64,000 bases of DNA from Turbatrix aceti (GCA_963969345.1 OZ017766.1:5518001-5582000), one strand, 5' to 3'; positions 25,743-36,476 are shown, numbered from the stretch's first letter. A program made the numbers and translations. The notes: a model not told the origin generated them from the letters alone.

Positions 25743-27665
25743 TTAGTCGACTTCTTCGACCTTGGGTCCGTCGCCGCCAGGGTTGCTGTACTGCTGACCG
25801 CAGGACTGGGGTCCTCCAGCGCCTCCTGAGGGGTTGTGGATCTTGGACATGTACGTAGACAGCGCCCTCTGAGCCTCCTCAAGGTGGTATTCGAATTCGG
25901 ATTTCTCGGCCATCTGGTTGATGTCGAGCCAGGCGAGTTTCTCCTTGATGAAGGATTCCGCGGTCGAACGATCGCTGGGCTGGAGACGGTCACCGTACTC
26001 GTTGAGGGCCTGTTTCACCTGGAAAAGGTACTGCTCGAGGCGGTTGCGGGCATCGACCCGCTCACGCTGGGCTGCGTCTTCGGCTTCGAACTGCTTGGCT
26101 TCGGCGAGGAGGCGCTCGATCTCGGCCTGGGACAGCCGGCCGCGCTCGTTCTTGATCTGGATCTTGTTGGAGCGGCCGGTGGATTTGTCGGCTGCCGTGA
26201 CGTGGAGGATTCCGTTGGCATCGATGTCGAAGGCCACCTCGATCTGGGGGACGCCGCGAGGAGCAGGCGGGATGCCGGTGAGGTCAAAGGTGCCGAGACG
26301 GTTGTTGTCCTTCGTCATGGCCCGCTCACCCTCGAAGACCTGGATGGTGACTGCCGGCTGGTTGTCGGAGTAGGTGGTGAACACCTGGGACGTGCGGTGG
26401 GGCACGCGGGTGTTGCGCTCGACGAGTTTGGTCATGACGCCGCCGGCGGTCTCGATGCCGAGTGAGAGGGGTGTGACGTCGACGAGGAGGATGTCCTTGA
26501 CGGAGTCGTCCTTGACACCCGAGAGGATGGCAGCCTGGACCGCAGCTCCGTAGGCGACCGCCTCGTCGGGGTTGATGGACTTGTTGAGCTCGCGGTGGTT
26601 GAAGAACTCGGAGAGCAGCTTCTGGACCTTCGGGATGCGGGTGGAGCCGCCGACGAGGACGACTTCGTGGATGGAGCCCTTGTCGAGCTTCGCGTCGCGC
26701 AACGCCTGTTCAACGGGGCCGAGGGTCTTCCTGAACAGGTCGCCGCAGAGCTCCTCGAATCGGGCGCGCGTCAGCTTGGAGTGGAAGTCGATGCCGTCGC
26801 AGAGGGAGTCGATCTCGATGATGGCCTCTGCAGAGGAGGAAAGAGTGCGCTTGGCACGTTCGCAGGCGGTTCGTAGACGACGCATGGCACGTGGGTTGGT
26901 CTTGAGGTCCTTGCCATACTTGCGTTTGAATTCTCCGGCGAAGAACTCGACAAGTCGGTCGTCAAAGTCCTCTCCGCCGAGATGGGTATCTCCAGCGGTA
27001 GCGAGGACTTCAAAAACTCCGTCAGCGATGTTTAGGATGGAAACATCGAAAGTGCCGCCTCCCAGGTCAAAGATCAGGATGTTCTGCTCGCGACCACATT
27101 TCTTGTCGAGACCGTAGGCGAGAGCAGCAGCTGTGGGCTCGTTGATGATGCGGAGCACGTTGAGGCCAGCGATGGCGCCCGCATCCTTGGTCGCCTGGCG
27201 CTGAGCGTCGTTGAAGTAGGCCGGGACAGTGACGACGGCATCGCGGACAGGATGGCCGAGATAGGCTTCGGCGGTCTCCTTCATCTTGGTGAGCACCATA
27301 GAAGAGACCTCCTCAGGCTGCATGGTTTTGAGTTCACCTTTGTACTCGACCTGGATAGCGGGTTTGTTTCCGGTCGAACGAATGAGTCGGAAAGGCCAGT
27401 GTTTCATGTCTGACTGGACGGATGCGTCGTCGAATTTCCTGCCGATGAGTCGCTTAGCGTCAAAGACGGTATTCGCAGGGTTCCGGGCCATCTGGTCTTT
27501 CGCGCCGTCGCCGATGAGACGCTCGGTGTCGGTGAAGGCGACGTAGCTGGGCGTGGTCTTGTTGCCCTGATCGTTGGCGACAATCTCGACGCGGCCGTTC
27601 TGGTAGACACCGACGCAGGAATACGTCGTGCCGAGGTCGATGCCGATAGCTTTGCTGGTAGCCAT
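25743..27665 (-). CDS. HSP70: Cytosolic heat-shock protein 70, intronless
   Basis: One uninterrupted frame of 640 residues, the standard length for cytosolic HSP70. The ATPase domain starts with [13 protein letters not shown] (residues 7-19) and has [13 protein letters not shown] and [11 protein letters not shown]. The linker and substrate-binding domain carry [14 protein letters not shown], and the chain ends in EEVD, the tetratricopeptide co-chaperone anchor of cytosolic members. It binds exposed hydrophobic peptides in an ATP-driven cycle. Lack of introns, TATA box and several heat-shock elements upstream mark it as the inducible form. The coding sequence is much more G/C-rich than its flanks, as in highly expressed genes. 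The start is the ATG at 27665, below the TATA box. Confidence 0.97.
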   Translation of the reverse strand: MATSKAIGIDLGTTYSCVGVYQNGRVEIVANDQGNKTTPSYVAFTDTERLIGDGAKDQMARNPANTVFDAKRLIGRKFDDASVQSDMKHWPFRLIRSTGNKPAIQVEYKGELKTMQPEEVSSMVLTKMKETAEAYLGHPVRDAVVTVPAYFNDAQRQATKDAGAIAGLNVLRIINEPTAAALAYGLDKKCGREQNILIFDLGGGTFDVSILNIADGVFEVLATAGDTHLGGEDFDDRLVEFFAGEFKRKYGKDLKTNPRAMRRLRTACERAKRTLSSSAEAIIEIDSLCDGIDFHSKLTRARFEELCGDLFRKTLGPVEQALRDAKLDKGSIHEVVLVGGSTRIPKVQKLLSEFFNHRELNKSINPDEAVAYGAAVQAAILSGVKDDSVKDILLVDVTPLSLGIETAGGVMTKLVERNTRVPHRTSQVFTTYSDNQPAVTIQVFEGERAMTKDNNRLGTFDLTGIPPAPRGVPQIEVAFDIDANGILHVTAADKSTGRSNKIQIKNERGRLSQAEIERLLAEAKQFEAEDAAQRERVDARNRLEQYLFQVKQALNEYGDRLQPSDRSTAESFIKEKLAWLDINQMAEKSEFEYHLEEAQRALSTYMSKIHNPSGGAGGPQSCGQQYSNPGGDGPKVEEVD

Positions 27666-27759
27666 TTTGAAGGGTTCAGATGGGATGAGATAACAGAGTA
27701 GAGACAGAAGATTCGAATTCAAATGTTGAATGAGTTGTCGTCTTTGCCCAGCCGGGACC

Positions 27760-27766
27760 TTTTATA
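27760..27766 (-). promoter_or_regulatory. TATA box of HSP70
   Basis: TATAAAA on the minus strand about 95 bp before the start codon. Confidence 0.8.
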
Positions 27767-27808
27767 CCCGTTCCGGCAGAAACGCCTAGGAACGTCGAGG
27801 ATAACGTC

Positions 27809-27820
27809 GAAGATTCGAGA
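27809..27820 (-). promoter_or_regulatory. Heat-shock element, proximal
   Basis: GAAgaTTCgaGA shows three alternating GAA/TTC-type units with 2-bp spacing, the HSF1 trimer site, 43 bp upstream of the TATA box. Confidence 0.75.
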
Positions 27821-27873
27821 CTCCGAGAAAAACAAGCCAAACAACGACGATACAAACATTCGACAGCCTGCTG

Positions 27874-27886
27874 GAATGTTCGAGAG
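27874..27886 (-). promoter_or_regulatory. Heat-shock element
   Basis: GAAtgTTCgaGAG shows three alternating units in HSF spacing, about 110 bp upstream of the TATA box. Confidence 0.75.
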
Positions 27887-27963
27887 TGAAAGACACACAC
27901 CCCTCCTGCGCTCTCCACTTTTTCAGTGCTCTCTCGTGCGCCTTTTCAGCGCAGTGGGTGGTC

Positions 27964-27976
27964 GAATTTTCTGGAC
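27964..27976 (-). promoter_or_regulatory. Heat-shock element, imperfect
   Basis: GAAttTTCtgGAC has two perfect units and one imperfect unit. Confidence 0.55.
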
Positions 27977-28748
27977 ACAAAGTTTTTTGCTGCTTGTTTT
28001 TCTTTTTTTGCGGGTTTGTTTTTTGATCTCATTACTTGTTTTTTTTGAAACAGACAAGTTTACGCCTTGAAATAAAAATAAAAATAGTAGTTATGGCGAT
28101 AAAAAAAATGGATGACAATTGCAGGATTAAAGTCAACATGGTTTTACTGGACACCCACGTAAACTTTTTTTTGAACTGCAGGTGAACCTGCAAAATGTGT
28201 ACGTACATTAGTAGAAATTTTCTGGAACGTTCTTCGTCGAGCAACAAAGTAAGAAAATAAACAATTGTTTATCCCAGAAGGTTCTAGAACGTTTTAGACG
28301 CGAATTCAGCTGCTGGGAAATGGAGCAAAAACTCGCAAATACTGTTTTTTTTTTAAACGTTGTATGTAAAAATTTAGGGAGCACATAAAAATCGTCAGAA
28401 TTTGGGTTTAGGTCAGCAGAGGAACAAATTTTGCTGAAAAAACCGATACATTTGTTTATACATAAATTGTTTTTTTTCGGAAAAATAAACTTTTAGATTT
28501 CTAAAAATTAAAAAAGACAGATCAAATGTTTTTTAAAAATCGTTTTTCGTACTTTCTCCTTTCGACAATCTGATATTGCTTCGGTCACCGAAGCAAAAGA
28601 GAGACAAAAATGTTTTGAAACTTTTGTCGTCAATGTTTTTCTTTTTTTTCCGATACGATATCCAGTACTTTTATTTCCCAGATAGATAAAGGTATCAGTA
28701 AAATTGACCCGATGATATCGTCTTCAACACGTCGCTGCTAACCAACCA
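27977..28748. other. HSP70 upstream region and CK1-like gene 3' flank
   Basis: Besides the distal heat-shock elements it holds a perfect inverted repeat, TTGCTTCGGT and its inverse, at 28576-28596. This lies about 150 bp after the kinase stop codon. No gene is supported. Confidence 0.55.
28220..28299 (-). promoter_or_regulatory. Distal pair of strong heat-shock elements
   Basis: TTCtgGAAcgTTC at 28220-28232 and GAAggTTCtaGAAcgTTT followed by taGAC at 28277-28299 give three and four to five alternating HSF units. They lie about 560-630 bp before the HSP70 start; no other heat-inducible gene is nearby. Confidence 0.75.
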
Positions 28749-30382
28749 TCATTTTTCATCTCCGTTACGCGTGGGCCGTCCTTCGTTTGGATCGTTGTTG
28801 GCGCGAACGTTGTCACTCGGACTCTTGTCCATGCTTTGCGTCGTTACCGACGTCGTCATCGACGATCCCGGTTCATTTTCTGGAAAATCAGGCACACGTT
28901 GTTAAAAAAACTGCGGGATTTTGGCTCTTTGAAACTTTTGATAGGCTCAGCGAGAAAAGTTTCTAAATTGCATACATATTTTTGTTCATCTGTCGGATTT
29001 GGTAACTTCTTAGAGTTCCCTCTCCCCCGGCTAGTCACCTCTGACTCACCCCAATCGTATCGCTGACTCATAAGTATGTTGTTTTCAGCGCAGCATTCAA
29101 TGAGCAACTTGCTGATCTGTTCGTAGGGTGGTGCGGCTTCAAAGCTGAGTTTATCGATGAGTGTAAGGATGGTTTCGAATTGACGTGGCGTATCGTGGAG
29201 AAATTCTTTTCTTTTATCCGTCCGGGCAAGTTGTTTGGATTCTTGTACCTTTGCACGATCTAAAAAAATTTCAAAAATTTATTTTCCGTTTGATAATAAA
29301 CTTTATTTATAGGACTTTTACCAGTAACCAGCCTCCACGGGAGGGATCCCTTTGTGAGCTCGACCATGGCGTAGAACCAGCTCTCGTAGTCATCTTTCCG
29401 TCCGAGATCCTGCTTTACGTGGGCCTGCAGCGAGCCGTACCGGGTCGTCCCTCTCCAGCCTGGAGTCGGCCTCGCAGGCAGCACGTTTCCGTTCTTGTCG
29501 ACGTACTTCCTTGCAAGTCCGAAGTCAAACATGAAGATTAGCCGATGCAGTTCTTCGTCTTTGTTCCCGATGGCAAAGTTGCCAGGTTTGACGTCGCGCG
29601 AGACAAATCCGACTTTGTGGAGTTCTTCGATCGCCGATGCCGTTTGCATGGCGATTCGTATCGCAGTCGCAAGCGTGAATCGTCTGTCCGGTTGGTCGTT
29701 ACGCAGCTTGGCTAGGTCTTGGCCGAGTAGGGTCATGACGACGTACATGTAGTCTGGAGGTACCTTGCCCTGAAAAAGATTTTACATATAATTTTTTTTT
29801 CCTTTTTTTTTCTTTTTTTTCTTTTTTTTCTTTTTTCTATTTATTTTTCTTTTTTTTCATTTTTTTCATTTTTTTCATTTTTTTCATTTTTTTCATTTTT
29901 TTTCATTTTTTCATTTTTTTTGTAGTGCCAAAAATGTTTGCATGATCTACTAGAAACCCTCGAAATCGGCAGTTGTTGCTGTTTTTACAGTTTTTCACGA
30001 TCACTGCCAGTTTTGAGGGTTTCCAGCAGGTTGCGTATTTTTAAAAACCTACGTGATCCATCAGCTGACAAAAGTGCTTGCACTGTCGATGCGTAGTCAA
30101 TCGAAGAACTCCAATCTCAATCTTGAGCACCGTCTTTGACCACTTCTCAGTCTTGATAGCTACCGAACGTCCGTTGACCTCGTCGTATGCCTTGAATACC
30201 GTACCATACCCTCCTTCACCGAGGATCTGGATAAGGCGATAGGCCTTTCCCGATTCGCTCTTGATGATGTCATTGGGCTGTGGCAGGCGATCCTTGTTTT
30301 CCGGTTTCGCCTCGGCTTTGGTGCCTGCTGCTTCAGCGCCAGCGCCCCCCGCGGCCGCGGGCGCCGCCACCGCTGCCGGCAT
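28749..30382 (-). CDS. CK1-family (TTBK-like) protein kinase
   Basis: Four exons (30382-30053, 29769-29322, 29259-29050, 28879-28749) join in frame to 372 residues. An Ala/Gly-rich leader of about 30 residues precedes the kinase domain. The ATP loop is GEGGYGTVF (55-63), the lysine is in VAIK (residue 77), the catalytic loop is RDVKPGNF (Asp169) and the magnesium motif is DFG (192-194). GTTRYGS and GRKDDYESWFY are typical of the CK1/TTBK-like branch that is strongly expanded in nematodes, often with germline expression. The C-terminal 40 residues are Ser/Thr/Asn-rich and disordered. It looks fully active. Intron 1 contains a long T-rich simple repeat. Confidence 0.9.
29785..29925. repeat. (CTTTTTTT)/(CATTTTTT) simple repeat in intron
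   Basis: About 140 bp of T runs interrupted by single C or CA, including six or more near-identical CATTTTTTT units, inside intron 1 of the CK1-like kinase. Confidence 0.85.
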
Positions 30383-31523
30383 GGGTAGTAGTCTTCTTCC
30401 TCAGTATAGTCGGAGTAAAGTCCCCCCGATGTCAGAAGTCCAAAGGAGATGGGTGGAGTAGTTGATATGGATGTGCCGAGTAAAATTAATTTTTGGGCTG
30501 GTAGTGATGATGTTGATAATGCGTATTTCGCCAGGGGGCCGCCTTCGCTCCTCCTCGCCGGGGGTCAATTGGCGATAAAAAAAAACTACAGAAACTCACA
30601 CTCCACTCCCGCAGATGTGTTTGACTGCTACTCGTCGATTACTCCGTGCTATACAAAAAAATAGGCAAAAAGGCGCGCTGTCACGGTTGCGAAATAGTTG
30701 GCATGATTATTCTACGGCATTTCGGCGACTTTTTTCCCTGATTTCCGGGCTAATTTGCATGCGAGAGTTGGATTATCGGTTTCAGACGCTGGTTTGGGAA
30801 AGGTGATCTTTGCGTAATCCACTCCCTGATATCGACAAAGCAACCTTACAAAATTAAATCGGTCAAATCAATTCAACTGACAACAATGTAACACCGTTTT
30901 GCAATTCTACAACAACGATGCTTCCTTACAATGGCACGATCACCATTCCAACTATCGACTTTCTTCTTTGCTCGCGCCTTCTGAAAAAATTGTTTTCTGA
31001 TTTTGCATGTTTTGAAATTTACTTTCAATGTTATGCAAACACAAAAAAAATAGATTTTACTCAAATGTTGAAAAACTAGCTTCACATGGACCAAAAAAAT
31101 TGGAAAAAAAAACTAAAATCGCTAAAATGTGTCAGAAAAAAAACTAAAATGTGCCAGGAAAAATTTAGGAAATGTTTTATGAAATTTTGCCAAAAAAGTT
31201 GCTTTCACTTTAATTTTTGTTTTTCAACCAATCAGTTATCTATTTATTAAACCTGTTATCTTATAATTTCAAAAAAAAGTGAAACTAAAAATTTTCCTAA
31301 AACGACTGTAAAAATTTTCCTAAATGATAAATGATTCATTGTTTTTCACATTGATTCACATGAAATGAAGCTAATGTTTTTCAACTTTAGTGTTTTGTTT
31401 CCAATGTTGCTTTCTTCCCCATAGAAAGTTTATACCATTTATAAACGACTCGGCGCGAAAAAAATTCATCTTTTGAATCACACTTTCTCTAGAAAGTTCT
31501 TTGACTCTCAACGGCACCGAAAA
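30383..31523. other. Non-coding interval with promoters
   Basis: Upstream region of the CK1-like kinase (minus) and of the secreted-family gene (plus). A short G/C-rich patch lies near 30535-30570. A TATAAAC box at 31440-31446 serves the gene at 31524. No further gene is supported. Confidence 0.6.
31440..31446 (+). promoter_or_regulatory. TATA box, secreted-family gene 1
   Basis: TATAAAC, 78 bp before the ATG at 31524. Confidence 0.6.
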
Positions 31524-32509
31524 ATGAAGATAATCATCGCCCTTGGTGTCTTCATTGGGATCACCAACGGTGCCCCTCTTTCACCACCCCCTGAAAGTTT
31601 TGATTACGATTTGTTGGCCATAGAAATCGGTAAAGCGGTGCATGATTTTCTCTCAGAAGCCAGAATCCTCAAAATGTTGCAACTTTTTGCCGTTTGTGAG
31701 TTGTCGTCTTTGAATTGAATACATATGTACATTGTTCATTTTTTTCAGCAAGCTCGGATGCAAAGTTGCTCGTGGACGGTTTTCAGGAGGTCGAAGACGA
31801 GGCATTCAAGTGCTTTATCGATGCCCTGATGAATGATGAAACCGATTATCACTCGCAAAACAACACAAGCGTCAAAGAAATCAGCATCAATGCTATTCGC
31901 AAAGTTGCCAAGAACGAGTGCTACACGTTTTACTTCCAGCTCAACAACCTGGCTTCGACAATCGAAAAAGCAAGATTGCCTCGCGTTTTTGAGAATCTTC
32001 ACCTGGTTGATAACATTCCAGAATCTCTTCCGATTTTCAAATTCGTAATTATCTTCCTTCCAGATTTTTTTCGAAAAAACAAATCAGAAGACTTTCAAGA
32101 AGTCACTAAAATCCAGGCTATCAAATTTATTCAGAGCCGCCTGGACGCTGACAATGCCACGATTTCATCTGTGATTGAGGATCAGCCTTTTACCGCTGAG
32201 ATTCTCCTTCCAAATGGCACCTATCACGCAGCCTATCGCACGTACCTCGAGCAGACCATTTTAAATGTCGACAAAACTTATCCATTGGAAACCTTCTTTA
32301 AAGCCTACGCTCAGCTTTTTGACTACCAAGTCAAAGCTCTTCCCGCTTCACTCAAATGGATGCAAAACAAATTGGACGATGTAATTGTTCCCGCCAACAT
32401 TGCCGACGGCGTCACTGTGAGCGATGCCGCTCATCGTATCCGCGTTTTTTTATCTGAGGCTTTCCCCGACAAGCCGGGTGTTGTTTTGGCTGATAATGAT
32501 TTTAAATGA
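31524..32509 (+). CDS. Secreted helical protein, paralogous family member 1
   Basis: Two exons (31524-31695, 31749-32509) join in frame to 310 residues. Residues 1-16 are a signal peptide ending at TNG/AP. It shares with the genes at 34335 and 36514 the intron position, the FLSEA-ILK motif in exon 1, two conserved cysteines (in FKCF and NECY) and a central LLPNGTY motif; the last aligned region around KWMQNKLDDVIVPA is also shared. Unlike its two relatives its C-terminus is cut short: the NTLNQ-STGTFVLP ending is missing. The family is not one I recognise; two cysteines suggest a single disulphide, and the rest reads as amphipathic helices. AATAAA follows at 32588. Confidence 0.82.
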
Positions 32510-32763
32510 ATGGTTTTCAGATTTGATTGAGCTCCTTCGTTTAAAATGATTTTTTTAATGCTGAACAAATTTGGGTTTGTGAGCACGAATAAATAATAAT
32601 ATTTACTGTTTTTTGGAGTCGTCCTTTTTTTGCAATTTGTTTACACAAATAACAATTTGCAATTTATTAAGCATGCATTGAGGGATATATATTTTCAAAG
32701 CAAACGCATTGTTGTCAGATTTCCGACAATTTTACCGAAATTAAAAATATTCAGACAAGGGCC

Positions 32764-32788
32764 ATATAACACGCGGACAATAAAAATT
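32764..32788 (+). pseudogene. Relic of a paralogue 3' end
   Basis: A 25-base stretch is identical to the 3' end of the gene at 34335-35381 (its last codons, stop and start of 3' UTR), here on the plus strand 255 bp after the shortened gene 1. It includes a readable ITRGQ-stop. About 45 bases before it are weakly similar to the preceding codons. It is best explained as the decayed end of a family gene. Confidence 0.6.
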
Positions 32789-33139
32789 TTTTCTGTCATC
32801 TTTTTTTTTGGCTTTATTTTCAATTAATATTTTCTGAAGAAGCTTAATGATTCCAAAACGCATTTTTATTGAAAAATTTAGAAATACCTTTACAGAACTT
32901 CTGTATTGAGTAATTTTGATAAACATGCTTCTTCATACGATGGCATGAAGTAAATTGACGTAAAATATAATTGTGATTTGGTTTTAAATGTATTTTGTGT
33001 ATGTTATAAATTATTAAAATAATATATTTATTTAACAATTTAGAACTTTATTTTTGCCCTCTTTTAGTTTCATAAGTAAATCTTATTATAATATTTATTC
33101 ATTAACACCAACAAAATCACATCTGTAGATATCGCTGCA

Positions 33140-34015
33140 CAATGAACTGAGGGAAGCTACGTCGCTGGTGCGCGACAAAGTCGATGGAGAAGAATAGGGA
33201 GAGAAGCTATGTCGCTGCAGCGTGGCAGAGTCGCTGGGATGAAAAGAGATGAACGCGACACAACGTCGCTTCAGCGTGGTAGCGTCGGCTGAAAGTTATA
33301 GGGAGCGACGCAACGTCGCTTCGCTGCGGCGTGGCAGCGTCCGTTGTAAGGAAGAATGAGAGACGCAACGTCGCTGCAGCGCGGCAGCTTCAGCTGAAAG
33401 TTATAAGGAGCGACGCAACGTCGCTGCGGCGTGGCAGCGTTCGCCGCATGAAATAATAAAAATTGAAGTACGAACCACACTGAAAACAAACCGCCGCCAA
33501 CCTAAAACAATCAAAACGAAGTGTTTGAAACCGTTTTTGTGAATTTTTTTCTGTCAAATATTTTGCATGCGAAACTGAGTCAATTTCTCAAGATTTGTTT
33601 TCATTTTCAGTTAATCTGAAATCTATGGCGGCTTGTTTTTGGTGTGGTTCGTACTTCAATTTTTATTCTTTCATGCCGCGAACGCTGCCACGCCGCAGCG
33701 ACGTTGCGTCGCTCCTTATAACTTTCAGCTGAAGCTGCCGCGCTGCAGCGACGTTCCGTCTCTCATTCTTCCTTACAACGGACGCTGCCACGCCGCAGCG
33801 ACGTTGCGTCGCTCCTATAACTTTCAGCCGACGCTACCACGCTGAAGCGACGTTGCGTCTCTTCTCATAACTTTCAGCCGACGCTACCACGCTTCAGCGA
33901 GATGGCGTCTCTCATTCTTCCTTACAACGGACGCTGCCGCGCTGCAGCGACGTTGCGCCTCTCCTTATAACTTACGGCAGACGCTGCCACGCTGCATCGA
34001 GGTGGCGTCTTTCTA
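33140..34015. repeat. Large foldback with arms built of tandem GC-rich repeats
   Basis: The left arm (about 33140-33498) and right arm (about 33627-34015) are inverse copies around a unique centre of about 125 bp. Each arm is made of roughly 60-68-bp tandem units that alternate two variants, one carrying CCGTTGTAAGGAAGAATGA and the other GCTGAAAGTTATA. All units share a core of ACGCAACGTCGCTGC. The inner 250 bp of each arm match best and identity falls outward. G/C content is far above the surroundings. The architecture resembles Drosophila FB elements, but no transposase is present. Confidence 0.88.
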
Positions 34016-34334
34016 CGGCTATGAAAAACAATAAAATGCAAAATAAAGTTCTGCTTAAGTGTAAAACACCAACAACATTTGATTCAAAATGTAGTACATA
34101 TGGGACACCATAAATTCTTAAACATTTTATTTATATAAACTAAAATATTTGCAAAAATTTTGCTGCACATTATCTTTCAGATCATGGTTTCAAAAAATAC
34201 ACTAAAACAATGATGTGACTTCTGAAAGTTCTTTCATGACGCTTTTTTGATAAAAAATCTGGAAAACAAAAAAGTGTCAATTCACAAAAATGTATTGAAA
34301 AAAGGGTTCAAAAAAGGGGTGTTCAAAATAATTT

Positions 34335-35381
34335 TTATTGTCCGCGTGTTATATCAACAACGGTGATATCAGGTAAGATAGATGGGAGAACAAAAGTTCC
34401 GGTCGAAATTTGGTTAAGAGTGTTAATGAAATCAGGATCGGTGACCAGATCGTCGATTTTAGAAGTCAGAGCATAAAGTCGCTGGGCACCCTGAACAAGG
34501 TTTGCATCGGCGACAATGTCGGCAGGAATGACGACTTTGTCGAGTTCATTCTGCGTCCATGAAAGCGCTTCGGGCAACACTTGAATGTAAAACTCGTTGA
34601 GTTTCAGCGAAGCATCAATGAATGTAGTCACGTTGAAGCTGGAGTTCTTCGCCAGCGCATAGACGCTCTGTTGCAGGTACGTGCGGTACACCGGATAGTA
34701 CGTGCCGTTGGGCAGGATGATTTCGGCAGAAAAAGGCTGTTCTGCCAAGAGAGCGGCGTTTGTTTCGTCATCGGCATCGAGAAGGGCAGTTAGAAGTTTG
34801 ATGTTTGCGTCGTTGACTGCCTGTAGATTGGCTTCGGTGGGGCCTTCTTGATAAAGCTGAACGTCGGCAGTCAGGGCATCTTGGTAAATTTCTCCGAGAC
34901 TGGCCGGCATCAATGCAGTCAAGTTGAAACCGCTGACAATGGATGTAAGATTTGCGGATTTCAAAGCAGAAACCAGGTTGTTGAGCTCGGAGCCGTATTC
35001 GGAACATTCGTTGTTTGCAGTTTCAAGGAGAGTTTCAATAATTGTCTGGTTAACGTTCTGAGAAGAATTATTTCCAATGTTTTGGAACACACATTGGATG
35101 CCTTGGTCTTCTACGCCTTGCAGGGCATCAAGGACAGACTGTGCATCCGGGCTCGCTGAAAAATATCTTTGATAATGTAAATAAATACGAATTTGAAATA
35201 ACTTACAAGCCGCAAAAATTTGGACAATCTTCAAAATATTGGCTTCAGATAGGAAATCTTTGACAGCCTGAATCGCGGCCGCGAGCGTTGGATTGGCAGT
35301 AACGTTGACATCGGCTGTTGGAACAGGTTTGGCATTGGTAAAGACCACCCAGGTGATGCAGATTGTGATGAAAAGCTTCAT
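34335..35381 (-). CDS. Secreted helical protein, paralogous family member 2
   Basis: Two exons (35381-35207, 35155-34335) join in frame to 331 residues. Residues 1-17 are a signal peptide (cleavage near TNA/KP). It shares intron position and phase, two conserved cysteines (IQCVF, NECSEY), the LLPNGTY-like ILPNGTYYP motif and the ISTGTFVLP ending with the gene at 36514. Several Asn-x-Ser/Thr sites are present. The 51-bp intron has no stop and is a multiple of three, so an unspliced reading would stay in frame with 17 extra residues. It points towards gene 1, with the foldback between them. The function is unknown. Confidence 0.85.
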   Translation of the reverse strand: MKLFITICITWVVFTNAKPVPTADVNVTANPTLAAAIQAVKDFLSEANILKIVQIFAACKLFQIRIYLHYQRYFSASPDAQSVLDALQGVEDQGIQCVFQNIGNNSSQNVNQTIIETLLETANNECSEYGSELNNLVSALKSANLTSIVSGFNLTALMPASLGEIYQDALTADVQLYQEGPTEANLQAVNDANIKLLTALLDADDETNAALLAEQPFSAEIILPNGTYYPVYRTYLQQSVYALAKNSSFNVTTFIDASLKLNEFYIQVLPEALSWTQNELDKVVIPADIVADANLVQGAQRLYALTSKIDDLVTDPDFINTLNQISTGTFVLPSILPDITVVDITRGQ

Positions 35382-35442
35382 GCTTCCAGTGATAGAGTGA
35401 GTTATGAGAATGTGATGTACATATTCTGAAAATTGCCTCCTT

Positions 35443-35449
35443 TTTTATA
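35443..35449 (-). promoter_or_regulatory. TATA box, secreted-family gene 2
   Basis: TATAAAA on the minus strand, 61 bp before the start codon at 35381. Confidence 0.7.
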
Positions 35450-36469
35450 GTTCTGTTAATAACTGTAATTAGCTGCCAGCCGCTGGTTGGAATGTTTCGA
35501 AATCAAGGTGGGAATTCATTTTAGACCTGGTAAAACGGATTATTAATTACTCAGAGTTCGAGAGTTCGCAAAGAGCAACACAAATCCGATTTCGTAAAAA
35601 CGAAATGTTGAGTGATATGTCAGCTTGAGTAATGTAATGAAACCGATGTGAGTAAAAAATGTTAAAGTTTACAAAAAGAAAATTTTTTAGGAGACAAAGA
35701 GCATCTTGACTCAGATGGAGAAAATATGATGATTCATGATGATCTAGTCAATTCTCTCGATGAAAACGTGTTTGTATTTGATGCCGATTCAACAACGTTG
35801 TTGTCTGTATTTTTCTTATGAATTAGGAGCAATCACTTATGTCATGATTTTTAGTTAATATAAAAGGCTTGGTGATTGTAAGTTTTGATTTTCTAAATTA
35901 CCATAGTGTTTGGCATTCTGGAAGCCTTCAATTTTAACAACAAAATGAAAATATGAAAACTTTGGTTAAAAAGAAAATTATCAAATTTTGCAAAGCCCGT
36001 CTGAACGCTGACTACACCGCCATTAAGTTTTTAATTAAGGATTAACCTTTCACTGCCGATATTTTGCTTCCAAATGCCATCATTCTTTATGCCATCATAT
36101 TTTTTGTATTGTATTTTTTCATCTTCGAGTGCATTATTCCAGATTGTTAACTATGTCAATCAGTTTTCTTATCCGTTGTACGTGTGCCAAAATAAAAAAG
36201 ACACAACTCATTGTTTTTGTTGTATCGTATTCCAAACCGATGACATTATCGAAATTTCATTTTGGAACCAATATTTCATCAGCTTACCGGATAAACACCA
36301 TGCTTGCAAAATGGGATTTGTTATGTTTTGCTCATTGGTCTGTTACATGGTTGATCTCTAAATTCCTGTAACCTCGCTTTTTCAAAAGCACAGACAGCAT
36401 CCACTATTTCACAATGTTTTAACAGGTGCGTCAATGTTTTCATCCGTCAAAGGTCCCGATTAGCGGGAC
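35450..36469. other. Divergent interval between paralogues 2 and 3
   Basis: About 1 kb holding the pseudogene fragment at 35970-36090 and otherwise A/T-rich sequence without a supported gene. Confidence 0.6.
35970..36090 (+). pseudogene. Broken fragment of a fourth family member
   Basis: A plus-strand reading gives KIIKFCKARLNAD, then a stop where gene 1 has Gln, then PFTADILLPNA, matching residues of gene 1 around IKFIQSRLDAD and PFTAEILLPNG. Only about 40 codons survive. A TATAAAAGG-like box near 35860, about 100 bp upstream, may be the remains of its promoter. Both sides have decayed. Confidence 0.75.
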
Positions 36470-36476
36470 TATAAAA
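36470..36476 (+). promoter_or_regulatory. TATA box, secreted-family gene 3
   Basis: TATAAAA, 44 bp before the first in-frame ATG (36514) and 53 bp before the second (36523). Confidence 0.7.

Larger units (their letters stand above)
32510..34334. other. Non-coding interval between paralogues 1 and 2
   Basis: A/T-rich flanks surround the foldback described separately. The interval is bounded by the 25-base inverse match at 32764-32788 and 34330-34354, so it may be the centre of an old inverted gene duplication. The short frames inside the repeat arms are not believed to be genes. Confidence 0.55.

Noticed and set aside
25836..26465. 209-codon open frame antisense to HSP70
   Set aside because: Shadow of strong codon bias in HSP70; no independent features.
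30449..30806. Overlapping plus-strand frames in the kinase upstream region
   Set aside because: Short, no splice sites or similarity.
33271..33845. Two similar signal-peptide-like Cys-containing frames, one in each foldback arm
   Set aside because: They open from TTG rather than ATG, follow the tandem repeat period, and are the same repeat read twice; not believed to be genes.
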